Source: Ctenosaura bakeri (taxonomy: Eukaryota > Chordata > Lepidosauria > Squamata > Iguanidae). Taken from it: 64,000 nt of DNA. Position numbers and translations under genes: made by a program. The stretch covers positions 124,001 to 188,000 of the forward strand of contig CAOLHI010001475.1 of the NCBI GenBank assembly GCA_948474755.1, written 5' to 3'. The notes under the pieces were generated by a model. It searched no databases. It saw only the letters and a list, made by a program, of their open reading frames with translations, and was not told the DNA's origin. Positions 1 to 13,487 of this stretch are shown in pieces. Every line of letters starts with the position of its first letter. Positions within the stretch are counted from its first letter, which is position 1.

Positions 1-260
1 CTTTGAACTTTTAACTGAGTTTGCCCTGATTGAAACAAGCGGAGGACAAAGGGGAAAATTGGAAGGAGGAGAGAGAAAGTTGGACATTTTAAAAGCAGCT
101 GACAGGTGGGATGAAGAAGATTAATTAGAGCTGTCCCTGGCAAATAATACTTAGGAGAATTAGCACACATGTTTTTAAGAGAAAAAAAAGGATGTAAGGA
201 GTAACGAAGAGATGTACAAAATGAAGTGTGGTGTGGAGAAAATAGACAGAGAAGAGCTTT
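1..260 (+). repeat. Unclassified interspersed repeat, copy 1 (truncated by window edge)
   Basis: The stretch shares with 44290-44500, in the same orientation, a purine-rich segment followed by AAAGCAGCTGA, then CTGTCCCTGGCAAATAATACTT, then GAAAAAAAAGGATGTAAGGAGTAACGAAGAGATG. The match is colinear for about 200 bp. I do not recognise the family; a LINE 5' region is one option. Confidence 0.55.
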
Positions 261-1129
261 ACTGGAACTGAGGGTTATCCACTAAAACTGAAAGGTGGGA
301 GATTCAGACAGGATAAAAGTTAAGTAGCTGTTTCATGCATTACAAAAACTACAGAATTCATTACCAAAGGCTGGTGGATGAAAATCCTGACAGCTTTAGA
401 AATAGATTAGATAAATTAATGGATACTAGGGTCATCAGTAGCTAGTAATCAGGACATCTATATGTCACTTCCAGTATCAGAAGGACTTCAGACAGGTCAA
501 CTCCAGTATCAGGATCAATATGCCTCTTTCTATCAGCTGCTATAGAACATGAGACACAGCATATAACTGGCAGGCTTCCCACAGGCAACTGATGGGCCAC
601 TGTGTGAACAGAATGCTTGATTTGATAGACCTTCAGCCTGATCCTTCATGGATCTTCTTATGTTCTTCATAAGTAAATATATAGGTTACTGATTTTGATG
701 GACAATGATACAGGAATGCAAATAGTACATACTAAGGATAATAAAAATTCATCTCTTTCAAAGTGGTTTGTGATTACTACCCTGAAAGTTGTTCATTTTG
801 GGTTAGACACACAGACAGTATCATCTAAATGTAAACTGAGGAATTGAAAGGAGATGGTACAATGAAGTGACTGCATATATCTGTCTTGTGTGTGAGAAGC
901 AGTTAAAAAATATCAGTTTTCAACTCTGTCTTCCTCCTTCTGCATATAAGGCATTAGAATTGCCTGCACTTCTCCGGTCTAAGTATCACCATCACCCTTT
1001 CTCATGAAAAACTTGCCAAAGCAATCTGTAATCTAGTAGTGCCTCAGTTGTTCTTACAGGGAGCATCAAAATCTGTCATATAGGTGCACCATTCCATTGA
1101 ACCATCATAGTAGTCAAATCCCTATAGAC

Positions 1130-1130
<1 letters not shown>

Positions 1131-1170
<40 letters not shown>
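1131..1170. repeat. (TA)n microsatellite
   Basis: About 20 nearly uninterrupted TA units. It makes the artefactual IYIYIY stretch in the overlapping open frame. Confidence 0.95.
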
Positions 1171-1174
<4 letters not shown>

Positions 1175-4100
1175 GCCACATCTTACTCAAACCATTCAAA
1201 TCTCACTCCTGCTCATCCCAGGCACCTTTTCAAAACATTACCTAGCTACATTTTAGGTCGAGGTGGTAATGTTGTTGAAAAAAGAAACCATTCAGCTTTG
1301 TAGCTTCTAAATTTGCATTGGGCAAATCATTGTTTTTCCCAAAAGGGTTGAAATAATATATACAATAAATAGACCACTCTTTGTGGACAGAAAAGTGACA
1401 TATGTTCCACATAGGGGAAAAAAAGGTTTTTTTCAGGAATTACAAAATAGAAAGCGTGGTGGGGAAACAAGCATGTATGATGGGAATAATGATAGGAAAG
1501 GTTTGTGGTGAGATGGTGCCTGTGGCTGGCTGAATGCAGTCACAAATCTCCACATTGCTAGGAACTTGGCTGGCATGGAAAACTTCCTGATCACACAGAG
1601 AACTGTGAAACCAGGTATCCTTGGAATCTATCAGCTTTGCTTGCACATACATCCCATCTCTCATAGTGATGTGTGTTTTTCAAGTAAATAATAAACAGTA
1701 AGTGCAAGAAAAGGAACAGTAAAATATGGAAAAGTATACCTTGGACGCATCAGTGCTTCACCTATTTTACAAGAGCAAAATGCTGAAATAAACAAGAATC
1801 TATTTTATTTCTCCTTTTACATTTGTTTTGCTCTTTTCCCTCTTGCTTTATTTTCTGCAGTGCTGGTAAAACACAAAGGGGTTACTCTGGGGGGTCAGCC
1901 ACTTTGTTTTGCTTGTTTCTTTGTTTGTGGGCTTGTTAGACTTGTTATTTAGAGGTGTAATAGTTTGTATTTCAGCAGCATGGAGGGGGAAGCACACCAC
2001 TCCAAAAAGTAAATGTCAAAAAAAACCACCATACGAACCAAATGTCAAATGTCAACCAACAGATGTCAAAACACTATGGCATTTTCCATTCAAGTGTTCA
2101 GCACCGCATAAACTCTCACTATTACATAGCAAACAGCCAAGTCAGAATCCCTCAGCAGATCATGTAGAAATACCCAAAAGCCATTTGGCACAGACTGAAC
2201 CATGAACTGGCAACAGTTAGCTTGCTGCTTTCCAAGTACCTGCCATAGGCAGCCTATTGTGTAGAAGCCATCTGCTACCTGTGGGAAGCCTGGTTGGTAC
2301 AATAGCAGAGGATGACAGGTTTCACAGCTCCCACATGACATACTGAATATCTTGGGAACAATGGGATGCGTACGTGATCACTTTTCTCTCTGGCGCTATG
2401 ATCCAATCTCAGGACATGTCGGAGTGTCAAGACTGGTTATCTGCACCAAAATCCCCTGCATTTCTCCTTTTATCCTTCCTAAATAGGCATGTGACATAGC
2501 TCTCCACCATATTTAATATTATATTTAATATCTAACGATAATAAAATAAAAAGAATTTCTGTAGACTATTCCCTTAAACTAGTATTTTCTCCTTGGCTTG
2601 TTCCTGGGCAGAAGTTCACTATATGTTGCATAGGGATGTGTAATCACTCCTAATGAAAACTAAATGGAATTCAGGAGAGAGAATGCATAATAGAATGGCG
2701 CCAGAATGGCTCATAGTAAGCCATCCTGCATGTTTCAGGGAGAGGGAGGAAACTCAGCATGGAAATACACAAAACTCTCCAACAAACCACAGGCCTTTGA
2801 TCCATCAGGAGAAGGAACATCAGAAGGAGCTGAGTATGAGATTGGCTATATTGTTGATGTTTGAAGAAAACAGAAAATGTTGTGCTATGATGTGTAGCAT
2901 CCTCACCAGATGGCATTAAATTGAATAGTATTTAATCTACTGAACCCTTTGGGAAATACAATTGTGGTCTGAACCAAGGATTGGTTATGTCACAACTCCT
3001 TATGTATATAAAAAAGAGAGATAATAGCAACCTACTTAGTTATCTTGTTGTATCCATGAACAAGACACTGGAACACATGACAATAAATCTGTAATATAAC
3101 TTATTAATGTCTAAACTAATGTAATAAACTATTATCTGACCCCCATTAAGAGAATCCCCTGCAGGTAGTTTCTAACACATTAAAAAACATATATTACATA
3201 TATACAGACACATATTGTATTATTATATTATATATCTGCCTGGGTTATGTATATGCCTATATGAACTAGTGTATGGATTTGTTCTGTTAATATGTCAACA
3301 GCTTTCTTAATATCCATGATACTTTATCAGACACCGAGCAATACAGTATACACCCCTCTGAAAAATGAAAAACAATGAAATTTGATTAACAATCTCAAAC
3401 AGAATTATTGCTCTGACAGCCTTAGATAACTGTAATTTTAAACCTAGATCAAGACTAAGTCTGAGAGCCAATCCACAGATACTTACTCAGTAGTAATTGG
3501 CTTTCGCTTCAAATGGTACATTTATCTGTATAAATGTGCCATTAAGTGAACATACATATTATTCATTGCCAAGCCAGAAGATTAATTCCAGATTTAGTCC
3601 TATTTAGAATGAGATACAAATGGAATTTAAGTTAGTCAGGACTAATTTAAGGCAGATTTCATTGTCTGCTCTGAATATGATTACATTGGGAGCCAGCCCA
3701 TTGCACAACAAGTTATTTCAGAAGTTCAGGCAAACATTGAAAAATCATGGAAGCACAAGTTAAAGGGAAGTAGATGCAACCCTAAGTGTTTTCTGAGATC
3801 TTCTAACTATGGTTTGAGTCAATGGGTTATTGAAGTTACTTCCTTGGGTAATAACCATTTCTTTTTTTCCCCCTTGAAGTTCAAAGGATGAGATAAACAA
3901 GTAAATGACAAACTACCAGTTCACCTCTTATATTTCAAGTAATACCTTGTACTCATTTTCATATCCAAACACTTTCAGCATATTCCCTATTTTATTCATT
4001 AGACATATGTAAATTATGTTGTCTAATAATTAAGTTCTCTACTCAGGTCTCTGTGTCTTCTGTTAGGAGAACCATTTGGGATTAGTTAGCTCAATTAAAT

Positions 4101-6059
4101 AATCTCAGAGCATATTTCTCCAACACGTTACTAATGTTTCTTTTATGAAGCAATAAAAAGGAGCACAAGCAATCTACAAACTCATCTTTTTTAAAAAAAT
4201 AAAATAATAACCCCAAACCTATAGGATAGGTAGTTTAAGTCCCATTTGCTCTCTAATAGCTCTTTGTGTATGTATGTGGCTGTCTATCCATCTATATCAA
4301 AATATCGAGCATTGAAACATTTGTACAGAATTAAATATTGTTATTTTATAGTCATACTTTTCAAAAAGTTTCTTTATCACTAACTGGTAATGGAAGAACC
4401 CTTCAGTGAAAATTATGCCTTCTTATCTGAAAGTAAATCAATTGTATTCAATGGGACATCATTCTTAGTAAGTATATTTAAGACTACAATATAAAAGTAT
4501 GCTAAACCTTCAATGAAAATTAAATCCAAATAGATGTTGAAAAATATATTCTCTACTGGCCTCTAGGGGCACAAATGGGAGAAGGATATTGCTATAAGTA
4601 TTTCTGAAAGTTCCAACTTGCTATTTAGAAGAATGAAGTCTTAGTTTAAAAGAAAAACAGCATCTTTGTCCTCTAATGGAAATACAAATGTTTTCTTCTA
4701 GTACTAGTTTGGCTGTTTTTTTCACTCTTCTAATTCAGTATACACAGATGCAGAACGGGTTAGAGCAACTGACAGGATAATACTTGCAATGTGACTATAA
4801 TGTGATTTGCAACATCTGGAATATGATCCTTGACATCTTGGAAACAACTGATGCCTATCTAACAGTCTTATTGTTATCTAATGATGGCAAATAATTTATA
4901 TTTCTCATTGGTAGTTATGAACAAAAGCAAAACAAGCACGCTAGCACTCAATCACCAGCATGATAGATCACCCACATCGCTGCAGCTCTCCATGTTGCCC
5001 AAAATATTTTCCAGCACCAAAGCAGGTTTTAGGGTCAGCAGAGTATTTTAGTTAATGGAAAAATTCTGATCATAGATTTAGCCTACTGAAACATGGCTTC
5101 TGATTACTAAAAACCAGAAAACCCATTCAGCATAAATCATGGTGAATATTGATTGATTCAATTCAATCCATACTTTGCAGTTGAAGAGCAAAACAGGGAA
5201 ATTTGCTTTAGCTAGATCTTTGTCAATAACTTATTGGTTTCACACCAGCTCCTAGTCCTTACTTCATATCAGAAAATGGAAACTCTGTCAGCATAGATAT
5301 GAAACTTAAAATGATCCATCTGTGTGGTATAAAAAGATACGGTTTGTAGTTATGAAAGAAAATCTCATACTTAATTGAGAAAGGGAAAAGTTGAAACCTT
5401 GTATTTATAAGTTTGCTCCTTTTTATTCAATATGTTAATGATGAAAACACAGATATTAGAGTTCTAGACAAATATTGGATTTTGAGGAATATTTGTGCTT
5501 TATTTTATTATAGACTCGTTATTATAATTTACATGAAAGTGGATAGTTTGAATAAGTTTTACATCATTCTTTTCCTTCTGCTGTCTTTTTTGTAGTATTA
5601 ACTGCTGAATGGTGATGGTGGAGAGAAATATGGTTGTTGTTATTTTGTTTGACATAATGACCCATCAGTTCTAACATCCCTATTCACAGTCTCAGCAAAT
5701 CATGTTACACAGGACAACTTTAGAATCTCTCCAAAAATGTCAACAGGAAGTACGGATAATTCACACTTCTTTTCCCCATGTTTATATGTTGCAGTTGAAA
5801 ATCACAAATATAAATCTCACACATGGTGATTTATGTTCTGTCCCCATATCAGAAGAGTACTGGCAAACCACATTCCTGAGAAAGAAAGTGTTAATTATTC
5901 ACAAGATGTGTGAGTTAACTCACTGTGGTCACAATCTCATATAGCTCAGTATAGCACAGTAGCAGAGCTATGCTAGGTTGAAGCAAACATTCCCCAAATT
6001 ACTGAACAGTCTCTGCGGTGACCTGAACATTCATTGATGTTCAACCATGGAATAAAGAG

Positions 6060-6480
6060 ATGAGACACAAAGTTAGGTTAACTAAGGGTCACTTTATTTT
6101 GACCTATCCAAGTTAAAAGTGCATTGGCCTGAAAGATGCAAGGAAGGAAGCAACCTGATACAGGTCCAGCTGTGATCAGGGTCAGTATGTGACAACCTGC
6201 TCAGCTACCTATGGGAGACAACACCTCAGCCTCAAGGGAAACCCAAATTGCTTTGGTTGATCCCCAATCTAGCATCTTGGAAGGTAGTCCAAGGACTTCC
6301 ACCCAAGCCACAGGGTCTCAAAAGTGAGAGACTTATTCCCAGGTTAACCTCAAGGGTAGTCTCCTTCCCCAACCCCCTGGGATGCCAGGCCCTAAAAAGA
6401 GGGTTCTAGAACCCTATCTTACACCAAAGTGTTGCCAAGAGGTAATCACCAAAGTCATATTCTCCCCCATTACCTGCCAG
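6060..6480 (-). repeat. Possible LTR-like segment with reverse-strand polyA signal
   Basis: On the minus strand an AATAAAGTGACCC sequence lies near 6090-6102. It is preceded by CT- and GG-rich non-AT sequence unlike the surrounding intron. The composition change (about 6120-6470) and the polyA-type signal suggest an LTR end or other retroelement. I cannot find matching termini. Confidence 0.3.
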
Positions 6481-6716
6481 AGGACAACCTAGCTATGCTT
6501 ATTCAACATATCATATTGATTATATATTTTTATTTCATGTATCTAAATCTCATTCTACTATTCTCCTTGTACTCATTATTGCTATAATAATTTCATTCTT
6601 AAATCTATTCTTTTCAACTATATTTAACCTACTGCTAATACTGTATGTGATCCAGTTATTAACCATAAACTGTACCCTAAATGTGAGCCCATTCCCAGAG
6701 CCAATTATATTTCAGC

Positions 6717-7621
6717 TTACTTTGCTTTCCAAATTTGTAATTCTTCTTTTGGAGGTGTGACATTTCCCTCTTTTGTTAAAGCCTTTTCCACAAATATTTT
6801 CCATATTGTTTCGAAGTCATTCCTTTTCATTATCTCCTTTTTAACCTTAATTTGACATGTTAACTTATCATTGATCGCAATTTTCCACACTTCTTTATAC
6901 CAATCCTTTATTTGAAAGTCTTCTTGAGTTTTCCATACTCTCGATATAGTCTTGAATATCTATTTTTTGTACTAATTCTTCCTCCCATATTTTTCTAAGA
7001 TATTCATCTTCATCTTTTGACAATATTTTATATATTTCTCTTGTGGTACCCTTCAATATTTCATGTTCTTCCATATCATCTCTTTGCTTAATCATTTGTT
7101 CAAATCTAGTATATTCTCTAAAATCTTTGTTATTGCTTCTCCAATTCCTTGTCCAGCTGAATATAATTAAACCATGACATCTTAGTATCCTGCAATCTCT
7201 CCTTTATTCTATCTTTATTCATTATTATATTCATCCATTCATTTAATTTATATATTCCCTGCTTTTTTAATTCCTTTCCAAATTCATTCCTGAAATTTAT
7301 TGGGAATTTTTCCATCATCACTACTGGAGTTAATGGTGAGATAGCTGGCATTAGTTTTTCCTTGTTTTTCTTCCATATTTCTAGTATATTCTTTAAAAGG
7401 GGATTTTCTACTTTTTCTATTTCTCTCTTGACCGGATTCCAAAAAAAGATATTCTCTAGTCTCCTCTCAATTTCTATTGTTTCCATCTCTAACCATTCTA
7501 AATCCCCTATTCCTGAGACTCCATCTATAATATATCTCAATTGATTTGCATTATAATACCATTTTATATTTGGGATGCAGTCCAACAGCATATCTAAGGG
7601 GCATACAGCATTCTGTCTCAT
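6717..7621 (-). pseudogene. LINE-1 (L1) ORF2 C-terminal fragment, 5'-truncated
   Basis: Minus-strand translation gives two long open pieces (7130-7621 and about 6717-7095) joined by a frameshift near 7100. The protein is lysine/glutamate/tryptophan-rich, with NPVKREIEKVENPLLKNILE, KLNEWMN and LVQKIDIQDYIESM stretches. It ends with a KEELQIWK-like stretch near 6720-6750. This resembles the region C-terminal to the reverse transcriptase in vertebrate L1 ORF2. No FADD-type RT core or endonuclease is present, so it is a dead fragment. The assignment to L1 and not another LINE is by resemblance. Confidence 0.7.
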
Positions 7622-8637
7622 TTGCCCCTATCATGTGCCTTGATCTGTCACTAAGTGCCAATCAAACATCACCCTCTGGACTCACTCCAAGGAGACCATC
7701 AAAAGCTTACTTTCCCCCACAGTGATGTTTGCCACAGGAGTCCAGATAAATATTCTGTGCTGTGTGGGGAGCAAACAGGATCACAAAAGTTTCTTGTTAC
7801 ACTCCTGTAGTCATATACAAAATGATTACAGCAGCACTGAAACTTCCAGAAGACTCCAATGAACCTCAGTCCTGATGTCACCATTTCATGTCTTGCTACA
7901 GTAACATAGGCAGATACTTTTGTGACCTTGCCCACTTCCCATAAAGAATGGAAAAGCCATGTAGGGGACTTGAGGGGCACTGTAAATCATGTAAATCATG
8001 GAGGGACACTTTGGGCACTGTGGAGGGGGAAACTAACATCAATTGTTGTAGAGCACCCCCGCCCAAAAAAAGATATATGTATATGTAAAGGAAATTTACA
8101 CAGGCATATGCCCCTAACAGAATGCCAGCCAATAAATGTCAATTATATGGAAGAAGAGCCATACTGGTTCAGACAAGTATGCATCCAGTCTGGAAGTCTG
8201 TGAAGACAGTGTCCAAACAGTTGCTCAGGAAAAGCCCGCAAGAGGAATGTGAATGCAACAGCAGTCTTCCACTCATGTTCCTCTGCAACAAAGATATAAC
8301 ATCTCTGACAATAGAGAGAATGTGCCATAATGGCACATTCATGCTTTCTTCATGACTTCCCGAGAAGGAACAAAACAACTCTTATTTAAATCAGTGATAA
8401 CGGAACTGCAACAAAGTACAGCATCCTCACATTGGTCAGAGAAGGCATAACTTGGAGCCCTCTAAGCCAGAGCATATTCCACACTACAAGCTGAAAATAA
8501 AAGACTATGGACAAAATTAATGTTGAAAGATGATGGACCTACTAGGGTGCAAGATATTTCAAAAAGAGATGCTTATTTCTCTTTGCACACATGTTTTGCT
8601 ATGGCATGAAAATAGGTTAATAATTTACATTACAGTT

Positions 8638-9524
8638 TGTTACTCCGAGGGAGAAACCCTATCCCAGGCTCTACAATTTTGATATCAAAATATGATTCTG
8701 TGTGCCAGAGAGGTCCACCAGAGGGGCACATAGGCAGACACGGTTGAAAGACTGAAAACCAGGTCAGGCCAGTAAAAATCCCTGTCACGGAGCCCCAGGT
8801 AATCTCAAGATGAGCAAACCCACAATAAACAAAGGGTCCTCAGCCCCGAGATGCTGACTTGAGAGGATTAACGTGTGTTCCTCAAGTTGAGCAAATATCC
8901 CATCAGGCGAGGACCAGAAGTCATACCACAAAACACAGCTGAAGATCTGGAGACTTTGGCAACACCTAATAATCCCATCACGCAGAGGAAATTACGAATG
9001 TGGAGCTTTGTGCCCACTGCAACACCCCATTGTTCTTCCCAGGAAAGGAGTAGTCCTCCAGGTACTTTTCCCCCTACAAATAGTCCTGGCTTTTGAGCAT
9101 TTCTTCGGATCGCTGCCGGTAACCCCAGCCGACGATCGCTCCATCTGTCGAGCAATCCCCTCAGCCCTCTCTGTGCTGAGCCCCACTTCTTCGCTGCCTT
9201 CTCGGACCGAGGACTTCAGGACAAGGTGCAGTATTACCCCAAAAACTCCCCTTCAATGCTCCCTCTGTCCAATTTCCTCTCTTTTGCTTCTTAATAGCTC
9301 TTGGGTGTGTGTGCTTGTGATTGTGTTGGTGCATGAGACTTGCGTTCAATAAAATCATTTATTGGACATTTTGGTTAGGTTTTTGGTTTGGCCCTACCCC
9401 GTAAAAAGTGGGTAAAAAGACCCTGCTAGGTCACCCTGCCTCTTGCAGTGCTATTGCTTGTGCTCTGGCTAGTTTCCATTCCCCATCATGTGCAGCACAT
9501 GGGACCCCCAAAATTAGGGTAACA
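8638..9524 (+). mobile_element. Solo LTR of an endogenous retrovirus-like element, copy 1
   Basis: The 887-bp element starts TGTTACTC and ends GGGTAACA, a TG...CA pair with an 8-bp imperfect inverted terminal repeat. It is flanked by a 4-bp target duplication AGTT (8634-8637 and 9525-9528). A TATA-like CTACAAATAG lies near 9074-9083 and the polyadenylation signal AATAAA at 9348-9353. These sit in the order expected for U3-R-U5. It aligns along its length with 60869-61734. No internal retroviral region, primer-binding site or coding domain adjoins it, so it is a solo LTR left by recombination. The open frames inside it are chance. A 4-bp duplication is common in gamma-like (class I) retroviruses, but the class is inference. 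Confidence 0.82.
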
Positions 9525-10822
9525 AGTTTACTGCCTTCGTGTAACCTTAGGCCATTTTTCTGTTTCTACGTACCACAAAAATAAAGTAGGTTCCACGACC
9601 ACCCTTGAATAAGAGATGATACCATTGCCCTTTACATCATGTCAAGAAAACCCACTGCTTATAATAGTTTTCAGGTGGGATTATTATTAGGGTTGACTTG
9701 CTGGATGGGGACAGATCCAAGGAAAAGAAAAGAAAAAACATTCTAGAACCCATGTAATCAGATGATCTAGGTGGTGATGGGTGTCTAGACCTACTGTACC
9801 TCCTCAGACTGCCCCCCCTCAAAAAAAATTGTGACAGAAGAAAACACTCATATCATCCCAAGAGGAGATTTCTCTCTGTAATCTTTTTGACTGTTTTAAC
9901 TAAACTTAAGGTATATTTTGTCTTGTTCAATGTAACAGAAAAACTGGAAACACAAGCTACTGCTATAAGGCATTCCCTCCCACAGATCAAAGCAAATCCA
10001 GTGAGGGGAAAAAGCAAACATTGCTACCTTTTCAATCAATCATAACATCCATTCTGTATACAGGTATACCTCAGTTCACAAAATAGATGTGTCCTTAGGC
10101 ATTACTTCTTTAACAGAAAATTTGATACTGGATGCAGAAATAAGAAGGAAAGGATAGGGATCATTTCCTCCACCACAACAAAAACAGAGCAGTTTAATTC
10201 TTCAGCAAACTTTTTATTCAAAACTAACAATAGGCATACGTAAAGTGACACAATCAGGTCAGGTAAACCTTGCATAAGTTTTTGGGTTGTTTTTTTTTTT
10301 TTTCAAGATTCTGAACCTTCCAGAGTCCACGCAAAGGTTTCTTCCCAAAGATATCCATCCATTTTGATTGCCAAACATACAAATCTCTCTCTTTTTTAAA
10401 CATACTGTGGGACAGGTGGTAAGGTAGGCTTATCTGTTCTTCCTTTATCTTTGTTTTGCTGTTCAAACAGCTACTATTTATTTAGCCTGTTGTGGGCAGG
10501 CATGCACAGGTACAGCAGAATGCTGCTGTTTCCCAGCTCAGCTTGCATTTATTGCACTGTTTACTGCAGATACACTGTTAGAACCTGACATCAAAAGTTT
10601 GCATTTTTCCAGCCCTCTTTCACTTTCTTCCTAGTGCTGATGCTGGTATTAATATTTCCAGCTAGACAGAGGACGGGGGAAAGGAGGGCCATCCATGCAT
10701 TTCAAAAGCAGCAGCAGCTGATTTCTCCTATTAGTTACTTCTAGGAGACATGACCATTTATTTCAATAAGAATGAGAATACATATTTTGTGGATACTTTT
10801 CTTTTTGGTTATTGACATCAAA

Positions 10823-10870
10823 ATCTATCTATCTATCTATCGTTCATTCATTCATTAATTCATTCATTCC
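10823..10870. repeat. Compound (ATCT)n / (ATTC)n microsatellite
   Basis: Five ATCT units run directly into about six ATTC units with one interruption. Confidence 0.93.
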
Positions 10871-11703
10871 AGCTATAGATATATGAGCATCTCATTCCTG
10901 GCAATTCACCACACATATCTCTATATATTTGTCACTTCAAGATACACTATATTGAAAATGCTGCTTTAGAATGGCAAACCTTTCCTTCATTATAGAGAGA
11001 ACTTATCTGTCAGAGAGAATATATTCCACACGGGGAGATGTGGAAACTTCCTGAGGTTCTGAAGAATGCCTTAAATCTGTTTTTGCTTTCTCATTTCCCC
11101 CCAGGGAGCATCTTCAAATTCATCTTACCATTTTGCTTTACAACAGGGATAAGAAACAGGTTTTTTGTTGAGGTCAACATTCCTTCAAGATTAATTTACT
11201 TGGTGATGCGTACAGATAAATCAAAAGGGGATATAGGAAACTATTCTTTCTCTCCTTCCATCCCCTTCTCCTCATCTCTCTCTCTCTCTATCTCTGTGTC
11301 TCTCTCTCCCCTCCTCCCCACCTCTGACATCTGCTTCTTGTCTTCTCCCTTCCTATACAACTGGTTGCTAGGGAAGAGACAAGTTGCTTTTGCCAGATGC
11401 TAGAAGTGACTGTACACAAAGAAGTTTCCATAGTCAGGTCAAAGACCACAAGAAACGATGCCAAGGCTGATCTAGTGGCCCTCTGGCTTCATGTTGCTCA
11501 CCCCTGCTTCAGGTGAAACACATTTCTTTCCATCAAAAACAAACTCTCTAGTCAAATTCCTTCAAAACACAATTTAAAAACCAGGATGCCTTTGCACTCC
11601 ACCCCATTTTAAACACTCTTCAATTTCATGTAGTTGCTGCTGGTATATTCCTTTGTATGGGACATGAAAAACAAGACTAGATTCTTTAAGCGTACAGTCT
11701 CAC

Positions 11704-11823
11704 CTTGCGGATGCCTCTACTCAATTCTTCACCATAGTTGGTCCCCAGGATTTCAAACAGAACATTAGGATTTCCTCCATTTTCTGCAAACTCCAGTTCT
11801 CCAGTCAAGCCATTTACTCCACC
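11704..11823 (-). CDS. GRID2: GRID2 internal exon (probably exon 8), end of amino-terminal domain
   Basis: This 120-nt exon encodes 40 residues, from [16 protein letters not shown] to EELSRGIRK. The acceptor is attcag and the donor CGCAAG|gtgaga; both borders are phase 0. [19 protein letters not shown] is the delta-2 form; delta-1 reads GHITGLTGVMEF here from memory. It covers about residues 376-415, close to the end of the amino-terminal domain and just before the linker to the ligand-binding domain. A few positions (A for G, L for H, S for G, I for V) differ from the mammalian sequence as I remember it, which fits a reptile orthologue. The next exon, expected to start with a LGCWNP-like sequence, was not found between positions 1 and 11703. 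Confidence 0.97.
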
Positions 11824-13049
11824 CTGAATACATAGAAAAAAGATGGGACACGATTCAGAGACAGCTATGCATCCATTCAAAGAGATAATACAGCCACAGT
11901 CCTTGCAAAATTCAGTGATCTGGTACACATTAATGTTGAACGTATAAAACCCATGAAACAGAAAAAAAATATATTAGGAGTCATGTTTGACAAATTATAA
12001 TTTTGACAAATTATAAAATCTTCATGTCTTTATTTCTACTGCTAGAATATAACACATTTCACTGTTCTATAATGCAACTTCTCTGTACCTGACCCTATGT
12101 ATTTCTGTATAGATAGACAATACACACATGGTTGCATAATGATGCACAAAGAGGAAGAATGAGAATTTCTGCTGCCTGCTAGAGAATGTGCTCCAGTCTT
12201 CTCTTCTCTTTCTTTGCTGGATGAGCTTTTTAATTTTAGAAACTGTGTGAGGAAGTGCAGATTAGTGTGTGCTAGAATGAGAGAAAGAGGAAGGCGAGTA
12301 AAAGTTCACTTTTGAAGTCACTTTATCTTTCAAGCTGCAATCCATCCTACAGCAACTTGAACTCAGTTGCACTTACTTTTGAGTAAGTATCTGAGTCAGG
12401 ACAATGTGATTGTTCTTGTTCCATAGACAGAATGCAGCTTCAGCTACAAAGGCTTGTTCTTTTCCAGAAGGTACCTGGAGACTACAGTGTTTGTGAATCC
12501 CACCAAACCATGATCATGGTGTCTGGTCCATTTCCAGCTGGCCTAGAAGAGTGAGGTCTTGATTGATTCTGCCTAAAATGGCTGGTGTTGTTTCATAACA
12601 TGCTTAGACACTGTTTTGACTATGAATCCTGCAAAGTCAAGATCTGGGGAGAGCAACTGTCTAGGGGAAAGGGGCCAATTTTCTTTTCTATGGACACCCA
12701 CTAGGATGCATCACTGCATTGCTGGTGGCAAACTGGAAGTGATATCACAAAACATTCAACAACCTACAAGTGATATTACCAGACCTCTGGTTAATATTGG
12801 TTAAGATGTCATCTGTTTTTGCAGGATTGTGGACTGTGGGCAGGGTTATGAAAAGGTAGTTGAGACATTTTCATATGAGTTCAAGGTGCTTTGAGGCTTG
12901 AGGGGAAGAATATTACCAAAATTTTAAATTGAGGGTAGGTCTGGGACCCTTGAAGATATCCCAGGGAACTTGGGGTGGACCTCAGGAATTAGACTGAGGG
13001 CAGTATTTGCCTGAGACTATTTTTTATCTCTCCACAAAAACAAAGAGGT

Positions 13050-13224
13050 AGACAGCATGGTATAGTGGTTTGAGTATTGGGCTACGACCCTAAAGACCAT
13101 AATTTGATTTCCTGCTTGACTATGGAAATCCACTGGATGTGTCACACACTCTGAGCCCCAGAAAACCCTGTGATAGGTTAGCCTTAATGTCACCATAAGT
13201 CAGAAACAACTTGGAAGCACACAA
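13050..13224 (+). repeat. tRNA-derived SINE
   Basis: A full-length-like copy begins GACAGCATGGTATAGTGG (A-box-like tRNA head) and continues through AAATCCACTGGATGTGTCAC and CCCTGTGATAGGTTAGCCTTA. It ends GTCACCATAAGTCAGAAACA then GGAAGCACACAAGG. This is the window's most frequent SINE family, with a characteristic 'gccttagggtcaccataagtc' tail. Pol III transcribed and LINE-mobilised by analogy. Confidence 0.85.
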
Positions 13225-13394
13225 GGCACTATTGTTTTGTGGGGGCGATACAGAAAATTGGCCCACAAAGTTGTTATGGTATACCACAGCTCCTCCACCA
13301 AAGGAAAAGATAGAAGGAAAACTTGTTACGTAAGTTCAAATCATGGTTAAGTCTCAGTCTGGCAGAACTTACTTACTAGATAGTTGCCCAATCT

Positions 13395-13487
13395 GGCCAT
13401 CTGTTGGAAATGCTTTGACGTGTGTTCCTGCATAGCAGGGGTTAGACTGGATGGCCCTTGCGGTCTCTTCCAACTCTATGATTGTAT
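13395..13487 (+). repeat. CR1 LINE 3' end
   Basis: The segment reads GGCCATCTGTTGGAAATGC, then GACTGGATGGCCCTTGCGG, then TCTTCCAACTCTATGATTG and TATGAT. This is the CR1 3' terminus with its short octamer-type tail. Confidence 0.85.

Larger units (their letters stand above)
1..11703 (-). other. GRID2: GRID2 intron 8 (partial), 5' portion
   Basis: This is the non-coding remainder after the last visible GRID2 exon; the intron begins at 11703 on the minus strand and leaves the window at position 1. It holds an L1 fragment, a solo LTR, microsatellites and a possible LTR-like segment, listed separately. About 2940-6050 is AT-rich with no repeat I can name. The short ORFs in it (60-80 codons, e.g. 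5413-5595 and 5702-5944) have no recognisable domain and are taken as chance ORFs. Confidence 0.85.

Noticed and set aside
3500..3545. Short inverted repeat (GGTACATTTATCTGTATAAATGTGCC)-type hairpin
   Set aside because: A 12-13 bp imperfect stem in AT-rich DNA is expected by chance and has no flanking duplication.
8868..9358. Overlapping open frames on both strands near 9 kb
   Set aside because: They fall inside the solo LTR and have no retroviral or host domain.
1..11703. Search for the next GRID2 exon (LGCWNP-like) downstream of 11704
   Set aside because: No such coding block with splice sites was seen on the minus strand; the next exon is presumably outside the window.
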